A stretch of DNA of 64,000 bases from Pseudomonas triclosanedens (GCF_026686735.1 NZ_CP113432.1:1798001-1862000); one strand, 5' to 3'; counted from the first letter of the stretch, positions 32,695 to 41,973 are shown. Made by a program: numbers and translations. The notes: a model not told the origin generated them from the sequence alone.

Positions 32695-33456
32695 ATGGAA
32701 GGTGCCGAGATCTGGGCGAGGCACGAGCAGGACGCCGTCGTAGGGCCGATTCGCGGCCGCCTCGTGCGGCTGGTGGAAAGCCAGGGGCAGGTGGCCACCC
32801 TGCAACTGGTGGATACCCTTGAGGAGCAGGCGCTGCTGGAGGAGTTGCTGGAAACCAGCAAACCCCGCGTGCCGCCGTCCGCCGAGAGCCTGCACTATCT
32901 GCTGAAAACGCCGTTTCGCTACCCCCCGCTGCGCTGGGGCTCGCGCTTTGGCCGGCGCCATGAGCCGAGTCTGTTCTATGCGGCACTCAAGCTGGAGACG
33001 GCGATGGCCGAGTCGGCCTATTACCGCTTCGTTCTCTGGGAGGGCATGAGCGCGCCGCCGCCCAGCGGCCGGATTCTCTCCGAACATGCGTCGTTCGAGG
33101 CGCGCTTCCAGGTACAGCGTGGCGTGCGCCTGCAATTGCCGCCCTTCAGCGAGTACGAGGCCGAGCTTTGCGACCCGGCGGACTACCGGGTTACCCAGGG
33201 CCTGGGCAGTTCAATGCGGGAAGCCGGGGTCGAGGCGTTCGAGTACCGCTCTGCGCGCTGCCCCCAGCGCGGGGTGAACGTGGCGTTGTACGCACCCTCG
33301 GCGTTCATGGAGAAGCGCCCGCGCAACCTGGCGCCCTGGCTGTGCGAGACCACCGCAGAGTATGTGGCATTCAAGCACGGACAGGTGCCGGACACGCCGC
33401 GCGTGTTCACGCGCGAGCGATATCTGGTGGACGGGCGGCTGCCGTACCCGGCCTGA
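32695..33456 (+). CDS. RES-domain toxin (NAD+-consuming)
   Basis: 253 residues. RES domain with conserved Arg, Glu and Ser positions: FRYPPLRWGSRFGRRHEPSLFYAALKLETAMAESAYYRF, then DPADYRVTQGLGSSMREAGVEAFEYRSARC. RES toxins degrade NAD+ and arrest growth. It is longer than many RES proteins (about 150-230), with extra N-terminal sequence. Directly coupled to the Xre antitoxin. Confidence 0.9.
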   Translation: MEGAEIWARHEQDAVVGPIRGRLVRLVESQGQVATLQLVDTLEEQALLEELLETSKPRVPPSAESLHYLLKTPFRYPPLRWGSRFGRRHEPSLFYAALKLETAMAESAYYRFVLWEGMSAPPPSGRILSEHASFEARFQVQRGVRLQLPPFSEYEAELCDPADYRVTQGLGSSMREAGVEAFEYRSARCPQRGVNVALYAPSAFMEKRPRNLAPWLCETTAEYVAFKHGQVPDTPRVFTRERYLVDGRLPYPA

Positions 33457-33530
33457 CCGTCCGTCGTTCCGCGGCATCCTGTCACGGGGGGCGGTGTAAG
33501 GTTCCGGATGGTCACGCAGGGAGTGCAACC

Positions 33531-33740
33531 GTGGACATACGGATAGCCATCCATCCCAGCGATAGTCGTCGCTGGCGGGTTTACCTGAACCAGTTCTTCT
33601 TCGATTGCGGCAGCCGCAGCGCGGCTGAACGCATTTTCGCCCGGGCCTGCGCCGCAGAGCGGCAGGCCGCTCCGCTGCCTAATCCACCCAAGGCCGGACT
33701 CACCGGGCGGCTCGCGCGCCGGCGAGTCGAGTGGGTATGA
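33531..33740 (+). CDS. Hypothetical 69-residue protein
   Basis: GTG 33531 with GGGAG upstream encodes VDIRIAIHPSDSRRWRVYLNQFFFDCGSRSAAERIFARAC and a basic Pro-rich tail. A folded alpha/beta start and good ribosome site argue for a real gene; no family recognised. A long antisense frame covers the same DNA and looks spurious. Confidence 0.45.
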   Translation: MDIRIAIHPSDSRRWRVYLNQFFFDCGSRSAAERIFARACAAERQAAPLPNPPKAGLTGRLARRRVEWV

Positions 33741-34215
33741 GCAAGCGTCTCGCATCGGCAGGGCGGCTGCGCCTGTCTGTATTCATTCCCGCGCGCGCCT
33801 CGCCCGGATAGCCGGGCCTCTTCCTGCCTGCTTGCCGCGGTTTCTCACTGTCTGCCCTGAAACAGGGCGGTCCGCTGCCGTCTGGCGTGCACTTGTGCAC
33901 AATGCTGATGCGCGCTGTCAACCCCTTGCAACATTGCACTTCGCCACTGTCTCCTTTCTCTTGCGTTTTTTAAGTTATTGAAAAATAAAGAAAATTTTGA
34001 TTGGTGAAAAAATCACCAATCTGTCATGCGCCCACGTTCCACCGGGGGTGGGGCGTGTTTTCATCACGTTTCCCACAAAGTTATCCACAGCTTCTGTGGA
34101 TTGTCCCGAGCGCTTGCTCTGGGGCTGCGTTCCAGGGCCTTCGGATACCGCCAAGCGCCCCGGCCTGGGCGACTGTTAGTATTGCGCGATCGATTTTTCC
34201 GCTTTGGAGTACTGC
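33741..34215. other. Non-coding region with palindrome and DnaA box upstream of rmuC
   Basis: 475 bases without a supported gene. AT-rich part at 33960-34020 with perfect palindrome ATTGGTGA-AAAAA-TCACCAAT (34000-34020) followed at once by CTGTC. A perfect DnaA box TTATCCACA (34081-34089) sits exactly 60 bases after CTGTC, followed by inverse-type CTGTGGATTG. The same arrangement occurs at 58811-58905. Confidence 0.6.
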
Positions 34216-35694
34216 ATGTCCCTCGACCTCTCCGCCCTGTTGCTCGGTGCGCTCGTCGGTCTGTTGCCTATGGCGGCGCTCGCCTGGCGTCTGCAATCGC
34301 AGCGCGCTGTCATGGAGCAGGAGGCGAGCCTGCTACGCGAGCGTCTGGCCAATGCGCAGCTGATGCAGGATGGGTTATCGGCTCAGGCTGACGCGGACCG
34401 CGAGGCATTCCAGCGCCTGAGTGCTCGGCATGCTGAGCTGTCTGCCGAGGCCGCGGCGTTGCGCCGGGAGGTCGAGCTGGCCCGGCAGGAGCGCGAGCGG
34501 CTGGGGGCGGCCGAGCAGGATTTGCAGGCAGAGCGTGCCGACAAGGAGGCCGAACTGCGTCGGCTGTCCGCCGAGCACGCGGCGCTTTCTGCCGAACTGC
34601 GAGAACAGCAGGACAACCACCAGCAGCGCCTGGGTGACTTGCAGGCGGCGCGGGACGAGTTGCGCGCGCAGTTCGCCGAGCTGGCCGGCAGGATCTTCGA
34701 CGAGCGCGAGCAGCGTTTCGCCGAGTCCAGCCAGCAGCGCCTGGGACAATTGCTCGATCCGCTGAAGGAGCGCATCCAGTCCTTCGAGAAACGGGTGGAA
34801 GAAAGCTACCAGCAGGAGGCCCGCGAGCGCTTCTCGCTGAGCAAGGAGCTGGAGCGTTTGCAGCAACTCAATCTGCGCCTGGGCGAGGAGGCCACCAATC
34901 TGACCCGTGCGCTCAAGGGGCAGAAGACTCAGGGCAACTGGGGCGAACTGGTGCTCGAACGGGTGCTCGAACATGCCGGTCTGGAGAAGGGCCGCGAATA
35001 CGAAACCCAGGTCAGCCTGCGGGCTCCCGACGGTGAGCGTTTCCAGCCCGATGTGCTGATCCGCCTGCCCGGCGACAAGCAGGTGGTGGTAGACGCCAAG
35101 GTCAGCCTGACGGCGTACCAGCAGTTCGTTTCCAGCGACGACGAGATGATCCGCCAGCAGGCCCTCAAGCAGCACGTACTGTCGCTGCGCAATCATGTGA
35201 AGGGGCTTTCCGGCAAGGATTACCGACGCCTGGAGGGCCTGCACAGTCTGGATTTCGTCCTGCTGTTCATGCCGGTGGAAGCGGCCTTCTCGGCGGCACT
35301 GCAGGCTGAGCCGAACCTGTTCCAGGAAGCCTTCGAACGCAACATCGTGATCGTCAGCCCGACCACGCTGCTGGCGACACTGCGGGTGATCGACAGTCTT
35401 TGGCGCCAGGAGCGGCAGAACCAGAATGCTCGCGAAATCGCTGAGCGCGCTGGCGCGTTGTACGACAAGTTCGTGCTGTTCGTGCAGGACCTCGAGGAGA
35501 TGGGCACCCGCCTGCAACAACTGGACAAGGCCTACGCGGCTGCGCGCAACAAGCTCAGCGAGGGACGCGGCAACCTGATCAGCCGCGCTGAGCAGGTTAA
35601 GCTGCTGGGCGCGCGAGCGAGCAAGAGCCTGCCGACGGATTGGCTGGAGCGTGCCTTGAGCGACGATTCGCAGATGGTGGGGGAAGGGGAGTAG
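34216..35694 (+). CDS. rmuC: DNA recombination protein RmuC
   Basis: 492 residues. N-terminal membrane anchor (about 5-22, LSALLLGALVGLLPMAALAW), a long coiled coil (about 30-215, Ala/Glu/Arg/Gln-rich), then the RmuC nuclease-like domain with KTQGNWGELVLERVLEHAGLEKGREYETQVS, FQPDVLIRLPGDKQVVVDAKVSLTAY and VLLFMPVEAAF. RmuC limits inversions at short inverted repeats. ATG 34216 follows TTTGGAG. Confidence 0.95.
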   Translation: MSLDLSALLLGALVGLLPMAALAWRLQSQRAVMEQEASLLRERLANAQLMQDGLSAQADADREAFQRLSARHAELSAEAAALRREVELARQERERLGAAEQDLQAERADKEAELRRLSAEHAALSAELREQQDNHQQRLGDLQAARDELRAQFAELAGRIFDEREQRFAESSQQRLGQLLDPLKERIQSFEKRVEESYQQEARERFSLSKELERLQQLNLRLGEEATNLTRALKGQKTQGNWGELVLERVLEHAGLEKGREYETQVSLRAPDGERFQPDVLIRLPGDKQVVVDAKVSLTAYQQFVSSDDEMIRQQALKQHVLSLRNHVKGLSGKDYRRLEGLHSLDFVLLFMPVEAAFSAALQAEPNLFQEAFERNIVIVSPTTLLATLRVIDSLWRQERQNQNAREIAERAGALYDKFVLFVQDLEEMGTRLQQLDKAYAAARNKLSEGRGNLISRAEQVKLLGARASKSLPTDWLERALSDDSQMVGEGE

Positions 35695-35893
35695 CTGGTG
35701 CTGCAGGCGCGATGGTGTGCCTGGCCATTGCTTGCGATACCTCTCAGCAGGGTTGCGCGCCGCTCGATGGAGATCGCTGCGCGCCGCCCACCACAAAGCA
35801 GTCGCCTCTGTGCTGGCGCGTGGCTCCCGCTTGTGCTGGCTTCGAGCCATGCGCTTCGCGGGCAGCAATCATGCACTCGCGCAACGTGGCTGC

Positions 35894-37240
35894 TCAGAAC
35901 AGCGAATAGGGCTTGCCCGCCGTGCCATCGGCGAACCGCCGCAGGCGAAACGCATGCAGGTCCATGCCCGGCTGGCCATCCAGCAGCCACTGGCTCATCA
36001 GCCTGCCGGCGATCGGCCCCATCGCGAAGCCATGCCCGCAGAAGCCGGTGGCGATCAGTAGACCCGGCACTTCCGCTGGCGCGTCGAGCACCGGTATGCC
36101 GTCGGGCAGCACGTCGATCAGGCCCGCCCAGCTCTCCACAACTCTTACCCCGCGCAAGGCCGGGAAGGCCTTGGCCAGGTTGCTCTGTGCCGCGAAGACA
36201 CGGGACGGGTTCGCCGCCACCTGTGGATCGCGCTCACCCAGCACCGCACCGTTGACGCTGCGCTCGGAGCCGGGCAGGCGCTGGCGCAGGTCGTGCAGCA
36301 GTGCGCCGTTGAGCTTGAAGGAGAAGCTCGCGCGGTTGGCTGGCAGGTGCGGCAGGTAGTGCTTCGCGCCGCGCAGGTAGTCGAGGCTGAGGTCGATGTC
36401 GGCCTGGGTTTCGTCGGCGAGGTTGAGGCTGCCGTCGGTACGCTGGCGGAAGCCGATGCCGTGGCCGATGAAGCTCTGCGCGCCGACATCCGGGCCGGGG
36501 CTGGTGCGTGAAACGGTGCAGCGCACGGCCTGCTGCGGCAGCTCCAGGCCCAGGCTCTCGACCAGCCGCCAGCTACTGGCGCCCGCGGCAACCAGCAGGT
36601 GTTTGGTCTTCACATAGCCGCGCTCGGTCTGTACACCGCAGATGCTGCCGGCGGCCCGGTCGATGCCGGTGACGCCGCAGCCTTCGATGAACATCGCTCC
36701 GCGCTCGCTGGCGCGTAGCGCGTAGCCCGGCGCAACGCGGCGCGGTTCGGCCTGGCCATCGTTGGCGGTGTACAGGCCACCAAGGCCGGGATCGGCCAGT
36801 GCAGGCATCAGTCGGGTGACCTCGGCGCGGCCGAGCAGGCGGGTATCAAGGCCGAAGTTGGAGGCGATTTTCAGCCAGTCCTCGTATTTCTGTCGTTGCT
36901 CGGGGGTTTCAGCCAGGTACAGGCAGCCGCCCTGGCGCCACTCCAGCGGAAGTTGCAGGTCTTCCTCCAGGCGTTCCCAGAGGGGAATGGCGGCCATCAT
37001 CAACGGTACTTCCGCCGGATCGCGCGCCTGTTGGCGGACGAAACCCCAGGCGCGGGTCGACTGCTGGCTGGCCAGCCCGGCCTTGTCCAGCACCAGTACG
37101 CTCATGCCTTGCCCGGCGAGATACCAGGCGGTGGCGCAGCCCATGATGCCGCTGCCGGCTATGACCACGTCCACCTGTTCCGGCAGACGCTCCACGCGGG
37201 AGGCAAGGGCGGGGTGGAGAGGGTAGGTTCCCATCGGCAT
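35894..37240 (-). CDS. FAD-dependent amine/amino-acid oxidoreductase (DAO family)
   Basis: 448 residues from ATG 37240 (MPMGTYPLHPALASRVE). Rossmann FAD motif VDVVIAGSGIMGCATAWYLAGQGMSVLVLDKAG (about 24-55). DAO-family features are QQSTRAWGFVRQQ and the C-terminal ESWAGLIDVLPDGIPVLDAPAEVPGLLIATGFCGHGFAMGPIAGRLM. Oxidises an amine or amino acid (DadA or glycine/sarcosine oxidase type); substrate not readable. Apparently a single-gene unit. Confidence 0.88.
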   Translation of the reverse strand: MPMGTYPLHPALASRVERLPEQVDVVIAGSGIMGCATAWYLAGQGMSVLVLDKAGLASQQSTRAWGFVRQQARDPAEVPLMMAAIPLWERLEEDLQLPLEWRQGGCLYLAETPEQRQKYEDWLKIASNFGLDTRLLGRAEVTRLMPALADPGLGGLYTANDGQAEPRRVAPGYALRASERGAMFIEGCGVTGIDRAAGSICGVQTERGYVKTKHLLVAAGASSWRLVESLGLELPQQAVRCTVSRTSPGPDVGAQSFIGHGIGFRQRTDGSLNLADETQADIDLSLDYLRGAKHYLPHLPANRASFSFKLNGALLHDLRQRLPGSERSVNGAVLGERDPQVAANPSRVFAAQSNLAKAFPALRGVRVVESWAGLIDVLPDGIPVLDAPAEVPGLLIATGFCGHGFAMGPIAGRLMSQWLLDGQPGMDLHAFRLRRFADGTAGKPYSLF

Positions 37241-37330
37241 ACGGCGGCATCCCTGTATCGAGTGGTGGATGCCGCAGTATGCGATCGCGATGCACCGCGC
37301 CACCACTGCGCGGGCACGCGGGCAGGTGCC

Positions 37331-38221
37331 TTAGGAGGCGCGCGCCGCGCGGCTGGCGGCCGGCGAGCGGGCCAGGTAATCCAGCGCTTCCTGGGTATTG
37401 GCTTCGTGATCCGGGTGGTACCAGGGTTTGAAGTAGCGAATGAAACTGGTGATCACCGAGCTGATCTTCGGCATCACGCCGTTTCGCGAACCGTCACGCC
37501 AGATTGCAGCGAACGACCGTGGCCTGGCGATGCTCGGGTCCTGTCTCGACAGCGTGCGGGTGCCGAAGGCGAACAGGTAAATGATCAGCGGCAGGACCAC
37601 GAACATCCACAGTTGGCGGCTGACGAAGCTGCCACCCAGGTGCACGTGCAGGTCGTGGGCGACGTTGCGGTGCTCCACTTCCTCTGCGCCATGCCAGCGG
37701 AACAGATCGAGCAGTACCGGGTCGGCCTTGGCGCGATCCAGTGCATCGGCTTCGAGAATCCACTTGCCGAGCACGCAGGTGAAGTGCTCCACCGCTGCGA
37801 CGATGGCGCAGCGCTGGCCAATCCACCAGCGCTTTAGCCAGGACGTGCGGTTGAACAGCGTGAAGCCCAGCGGGGTGTCGCTGAGCAATTGTCCGAACAG
37901 GTAGTCCATGACCTTCAGGTAGCGCGTCGAATCGATACCGTGGTGGCTCAGGTAGCGCTCAAGTGCGCCGGAGTGGGCACGCGCGTGCATCGCCTCCTGG
38001 CGAATGAACCCCTGCACGTCGTCGCGCAGATTGCCTTCCTTCACGAAGGGCAGGGCCTTGTTGTACAGGCGGCAGAACCACAGCTCGCCCGCCGGCAACA
38101 TCATGTGGATGACGTTGATCGCGTGCGACGCCTCGGGTTCGCCGGGAATCCAGTGCAGCGGCGAGTTGTTGTAGTCGAACTGCACCTTGCGTTGCACCAG
38201 CTTGTGATGATGGTCGTTCAT
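37331..38221 (-). CDS. Metal-dependent hydrolase, ferritin-like (PF10118)
   Basis: 296 residues. Ferritin-like helices with His/Glu metal ligands: SHAINVIHMMLPAGELWFCRLY, QGFIRQEAMHARAHSG, IVAAVEHFTCVLGKW, WHGAEEVEHRNVAHDLHVH. One hydrophobic segment (about 212-232, LWMFVVLPLIIYLFAFG). PF10118 proteins are predicted metal-dependent hydrolases, often beside lipid or steroid-type oxidoreductases. It starts 8 bp after the SDR fusion stop, so it is the last gene of the M24-EphD-like operon. Confidence 0.85.
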   Translation of the reverse strand: MNDHHHKLVQRKVQFDYNNSPLHWIPGEPEASHAINVIHMMLPAGELWFCRLYNKALPFVKEGNLRDDVQGFIRQEAMHARAHSGALERYLSHHGIDSTRYLKVMDYLFGQLLSDTPLGFTLFNRTSWLKRWWIGQRCAIVAAVEHFTCVLGKWILEADALDRAKADPVLLDLFRWHGAEEVEHRNVAHDLHVHLGGSFVSRQLWMFVVLPLIIYLFAFGTRTLSRQDPSIARPRSFAAIWRDGSRNGVMPKISSVITSFIRYFKPWYHPDHEANTQEALDYLARSPAASRAARAS

Positions 38222-38229
38222 GAGGGCTC

Positions 38230-40002
38230 TCAAACAGTGAGGTTGAGGCGGGCGAACAGGCGCGACAGCCAGGGCATGAAGCGCCATTGCAGGGCGCCCA
38301 GGTGCACTTCGCTGCCCACCATCACTACTGGCTGATTACGTTGCACCGCATCGGCGATACGCTCGCCGACGGTGTCGGGGCTGAGCCGGCGCCGGCGATA
38401 GAAGCGCTGCACCTTGGCGCGATGTTTGGCCTGCTGTTGGTCATCCAGGCCGGCGAAGCGCGTGGCCTGGACAATGCCGGTATCGACGAAGCCCGGGCAG
38501 GCCGCGCTGACGCCGATGCCGCGTCCTGCCAGTTCTGCGCGCAGGCATTCGCTGAGCATCAGCACCGCCGCCTTGCTGGTGGCGTAGGCCGGGTAATTGC
38601 GCGAGGGTGCGAAGGCCACGCCGGAGGCGACGTTGACCAGGTGGCCGGGCTTGCCGGCATCCACCATCTGCTGGCCGAACAGGCGGCAGCCATCGATCAC
38701 GCTCCACAGGTTGATGCGCAGCAGGCGCTCCCATTCTTCCGGGCTGGTCTTGAGCATCGGCCCGGCCATGCCGATGCCCGCATTGCTGACCACCACGTCC
38801 GGCACGCCCAGGCTGCTTTTCACCCAGTGGGCGAAGCGTTCCATCGCAGCGCTGTCGCCGACATCCACGCAATAGCTGAAAGCGCTGGCGCCAAGCGCCC
38901 GGGCCAGTTCCGCGCTGCGCTCGGCGGCTGCCGGGTCGATGTCGGCGGCCAGAACGCTGGCGCCACGCTCGGCGAAGCTGAGCAGGGCCGAGCGACCGAT
39001 GCCGCCACCTGCGCCGGTGACTACCACCAGCTTGCCAGCGAACGGGCCGGAACCGGGCTTGAGCGCGGCGCGCTGCAATTCGGGGCCGGCCTCGCCGCCC
39101 TCGATGTGCTGGACGAAGTCTCCGATCCAGCGCGCCAACTGGCTCGGTTCCGCCAGCAGTTGCCAGTGCCCGGCGGTAACGTCGCGCCGCCACAGGCGGG
39201 GCGCCCACAGCGAGAGTTGCTGGAACAGTTGCTGGCCGACGTAGCGGTCGCGGGTCGGCACGATCAGTTGCACCGGCACTTCGGTGTGGCGTTTGCGTGG
39301 CTTGAAGATAGAGGTGATGAAATTGGCCCGGTAGAGCTTCACCCCATGTTCGCCGTCGCTGGCCTGATGGGGATTGATCCGCGGGTTGCACACGCCCTCT
39401 ACCCTGCGCAGGTACTGAGGCCACAGCCGGGCCGCGCCCAGCCGCCAGGACAGCGCCGGCAGCAGTGGCAGATGGAAGTAGTAGATGTACCAGGAGTGCA
39501 GCAGTTGGCTGAACATTTCCAGTAGCGCACGTGGCGTCCTGCGCCGCAGGCGATCACGCATCCAGAAACCGACGTGATCCAGGCAGGGGCCGGAAATGCT
39601 GGTATAGGAGGCAATGCGTGTGCGCAGTTGGGGATCGGTGACGCTTTCCCAGGTCTGGATCGAACCCCAGTCATGGGCGACCAGGTGCACCGCGCGCTGC
39701 GGGCTGACCGTATCGAGCACCGCCTTCAGGTCGCGGCTGAGCAGTTCCAGACGATAGTCGCGGGTTTTGCGCGGCTTGTCCGATTCGCCGGCGCCGCGCA
39801 CGTCGTAGGCAACCAGTTGGAACCGCCCGGCAAGGCTGCGGATCAGCGGTAGCCAGGTCTCGTGGTTGTCCGGGTAGCCGTGGACGAACAGCACCATCGG
39901 CAGGCTCGGGTCGCCCCAGCGCCACACCGCAAGGCGCACGTCGCCCGATTGCACATCCAGCCGCTCCGGGGCGGGCAGCGCGTTCTCCAGCATGGCGTTC
40001 AT
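38230..40002 (-). CDS. Alpha/beta hydrolase - short-chain dehydrogenase fusion (EphD-like)
   Basis: 590 residues. N-terminal alpha/beta hydrolase (about 10-290): oxyanion motif VLFVHGYPDNHETW, nucleophile elbow AHDWGSIQ with Asp as in epoxide hydrolases, late His in TAGHWQLL. C-terminal SDR (about 315-555): TGAGGGIG, ADIDPAA, NAGIGMAG, and YxxxK in YPAYATSKAA. The domain order matches mycobacterial EphD. Likely oxidation or hydrolysis of a lipid-type epoxide or ester; substrate unknown. Starts within a 4-nt overlap with the M24 gene. Confidence 0.9.
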   Translation of the reverse strand: MNAMLENALPAPERLDVQSGDVRLAVWRWGDPSLPMVLFVHGYPDNHETWLPLIRSLAGRFQLVAYDVRGAGESDKPRKTRDYRLELLSRDLKAVLDTVSPQRAVHLVAHDWGSIQTWESVTDPQLRTRIASYTSISGPCLDHVGFWMRDRLRRRTPRALLEMFSQLLHSWYIYYFHLPLLPALSWRLGAARLWPQYLRRVEGVCNPRINPHQASDGEHGVKLYRANFITSIFKPRKRHTEVPVQLIVPTRDRYVGQQLFQQLSLWAPRLWRRDVTAGHWQLLAEPSQLARWIGDFVQHIEGGEAGPELQRAALKPGSGPFAGKLVVVTGAGGGIGRSALLSFAERGASVLAADIDPAAAERSAELARALGASAFSYCVDVGDSAAMERFAHWVKSSLGVPDVVVSNAGIGMAGPMLKTSPEEWERLLRINLWSVIDGCRLFGQQMVDAGKPGHLVNVASGVAFAPSRNYPAYATSKAAVLMLSECLRAELAGRGIGVSAACPGFVDTGIVQATRFAGLDDQQQAKHRAKVQRFYRRRRLSPDTVGERIADAVQRNQPVVMVGSEVHLGALQWRFMPWLSRLFARLNLTV

Positions 40003-40883
40003 GCCACCTCCCGCCGCGCCGGAGCGCTGATCAGCCCGCGCGCCAGCCAGCGGCGGACATGGGGCAGGTCGTCGTCGAGCCAGTAGGCGTCGTCCTCTGT
40101 GACCACCAGCAGCTCCTCGAATTTCGCTCCCACTCCGCGCAGGCCCAGGTGCGGCTCCACTGCCCAGAGGCCGGGCGTCGGAGCGTGTCGGGAGCGGTCG
40201 TTGCTCGACCACAGCGGCGACCAGCCCTCGCGGCGGCCGGTGATCAGGGCGTTCTTCATCAGCGTGGCGATGTTGCGTACGCCAAAGCGCGCCACCGATG
40301 GGCCGGAATTGCGCGCGCCGAGCTTCTCCACCCGGTGCGCCAGGACTTCGAACGGATAGGCCTTGTGCCGCGGCAGCGTGCCCTGGCGCTGGCAGAGGCG
40401 GTCGACCGACTGGCTGACCTCGGCCAGCGGCAGGCGCTGGCGTACCTGTTCGACGATCAGGTTGCGGTGGGCCAGGAGGTCGTCCATCAGGCGCTCCACC
40501 AGCAGGTTGCTGCCCAGCGCACCGGAATAGCCGACATCGGCGGTGTACGCGCCCAGGGTCGGCGCGCAGTCGAGGATGAAGGGCATGCCTTCTTCCAGGC
40601 GCTGCTTGCCAGGGTAGAAGGCCAGGTTGAAACCTCCCAAATGGCGCAGGCCGTCGAAGCCCTTGAATGAGGTGCGCGGGCCGAACCAGGCGAAGGGCTG
40701 GTGGAACCAGTCGCGTACGCCGTGATCGAGTAGCCAGGTCTTCATCAGTGCAGCGGTTTCGCGCTCACTGATGCCCGGGCGCAATTCGCCGGCAATGGTT
40801 TCGCAGCAGCGGTAGGCAAGTTGCTGAATGTCGCGGAAGTGCCGCAGGTCTTCGGGAGTGGGCACCCAGGCGCCTTGGGACAT
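39999..40883 (-). CDS. M24-family peptidase-like (creatinase/aminopeptidase fold)
   Basis: 294 residues with the pita-bread fold: FRDIQQLAYRCCETIAGELRPGISERETAALM, CAPTLGAYTADVGYSG (metal Asp region), and C-terminal LWAVEPHLGLRGVGAKFEELLVVTEDDAYWLDD (Glu ligands). Ligand spacing departs from classical methionine aminopeptidase, so it may be a hydrolase of the creatinase type. First gene of an operon with the EphD-like fusion and metal hydrolase; divergent from the MerR regulator. Confidence 0.85.
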   Translation of the reverse strand: MSQGAWVPTPEDLRHFRDIQQLAYRCCETIAGELRPGISERETAALMKTWLLDHGVRDWFHQPFAWFGPRTSFKGFDGLRHLGGFNLAFYPGKQRLEEGMPFILDCAPTLGAYTADVGYSGALGSNLLVERLMDDLLAHRNLIVEQVRQRLPLAEVSQSVDRLCQRQGTLPRHKAYPFEVLAHRVEKLGARNSGPSVARFGVRNIATLMKNALITGRREGWSPLWSSNDRSRHAPTPGLWAVEPHLGLRGVGAKFEELLVVTEDDAYWLDDDLPHVRRWLARGLISAPARREVA

Positions 40884-40909
40884 GACTTTCTCCAGGCTGG
40901 TTGTTGTTA

Positions 40910-40933
40910 TCGTGACATTGAGCAATGTCACGA
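40910..40933. promoter_or_regulatory. Operator-like perfect inverted repeat for the MerR regulator
   Basis: TCGTGACATT (40910-40919), GAGC, AATGTCACGA (40924-40933): perfect 10-base arms. It lies 27 bp upstream of the M24 gene start, between it and the divergent MerR gene. Symmetry and place suit MerR-type control; inference. Confidence 0.6.
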
Positions 40934-41154
40934 TCGATGCTGACCCATTGGCGGCCTTCGCGCTATGCCGTGCGCGCCGGGGTTTTGTGTTACCTCGTCG
41001 GTAAGCCGCTGTCGGCGCGGCTTGTGCCGGATCGGGTGGAGTCGCGGCGATGCACTTCCCGTCTTTGGTTGGGCGTCCGGGCTGTGCGGCGGATCACCAA
41101 GGGATTAGTTCTTTGGATTGTGGCGTGGCGGCGACGCTGGCTATCATCCGGCCC

Positions 41155-41973
41155 ATGAGCACACCCCTGAATCTCCTGCAACGCCTGCTCCAGCGCCCGG
41201 AGGATGCATCGTCCGGGATGGAGGACGAGCGCGAATACACGGTGGATGAGCTGGCCCGCGAGGGCGGCACCACGGTGCGCAACCTGCGTGCCTATCAGGA
41301 TCGCGGCCTGCTGCCGCCTCCGGAGCGTCGTGGCCGGGCCGGGGTGTACTTCGCCAGTCATCTGCGCCGCTTGCGCCTGATCAATCGCCTGCTGGAGCGC
41401 GGCTACAACATCGCCAATATCAGGGAACTGCTCGAAAGCTGGGAGCGTGGCCATGATCTGGACCATGTACTGGGGCTCGACGAGGCCATCGTCGGCCCGT
41501 GGAACCTGGAGTCGCCCGGCAGCATCGAGTTCAGCGAGCTGCAGGCGCTTTTCGGTGGCGAACTGAACGATTCGGTGATCGACCAGGCTCTGGCGCAAGG
41601 GCTGTTGGCTTTCGATGGCGAGCGCATCAGTATCCCCAGTCCGCGTTTGTTCAATGCTGGTGTCGAGCTTTACCGCGCCGGCATCCCGCTGGCGGCTCTG
41701 CTCGATCATCTTGCGGTGCTGCGCAGCGATACCGAGCACCTGGCCGCCGGTATCGTGCGCCTGGTGGTGACTCACCTGGTGGACAAGCCCGGCGCTGACC
41801 TGTTGCCGGGCGCGGCGGACCTGGAGCGGCTCGCCGAAGTGTTCCAGCGCCTGCGGCCAGTGGCCGAGCAGGTGGTGCTGGTGGAACTGGCACGTGGCCT
41901 GAAGCGTTCGGCCAACGAGATGCTCGGCGAGCGTGTCGGCGAAATTCTGCGGCGTCTGGAAACGCCCGAGTAA
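41155..41973 (+). CDS. MerR-family transcriptional regulator
   Basis: 272 residues. HTH_MerR at about 22-95: YTVDELAREGGTTVRNLRAYQDRGLLPPPERRGRAGVYFASHLRRLRLINRLLERGYNIANIRELLESW. Long effector-binding region (about 115-272) with no metal-type Cys cluster, so probably a small-organic-molecule sensor. Its divergent operon is the likely target. Start ATG 41155 (MSTPLNLLQRLL) chosen as the first Met with MerR-like spacing; the ribosome site is weak. Confidence 0.88.
   Translation: MSTPLNLLQRLLQRPEDASSGMEDEREYTVDELAREGGTTVRNLRAYQDRGLLPPPERRGRAGVYFASHLRRLRLINRLLERGYNIANIRELLESWERGHDLDHVLGLDEAIVGPWNLESPGSIEFSELQALFGGELNDSVIDQALAQGLLAFDGERISIPSPRLFNAGVELYRAGIPLAALLDHLAVLRSDTEHLAAGIVRLVVTHLVDKPGADLLPGAADLERLAEVFQRLRPVAEQVVLVELARGLKRSANEMLGERVGEILRRLETPE

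Noticed and set aside
33183..33755. 190-residue antisense ORF over the RES toxin end
   Set aside because: Overlaps the conserved RES domain on the other strand and shows no motifs.
34375..35868. 497-residue antisense ORF over rmuC
   Set aside because: Leu/Gln/Ala-rich shadow of the RmuC coiled coil.
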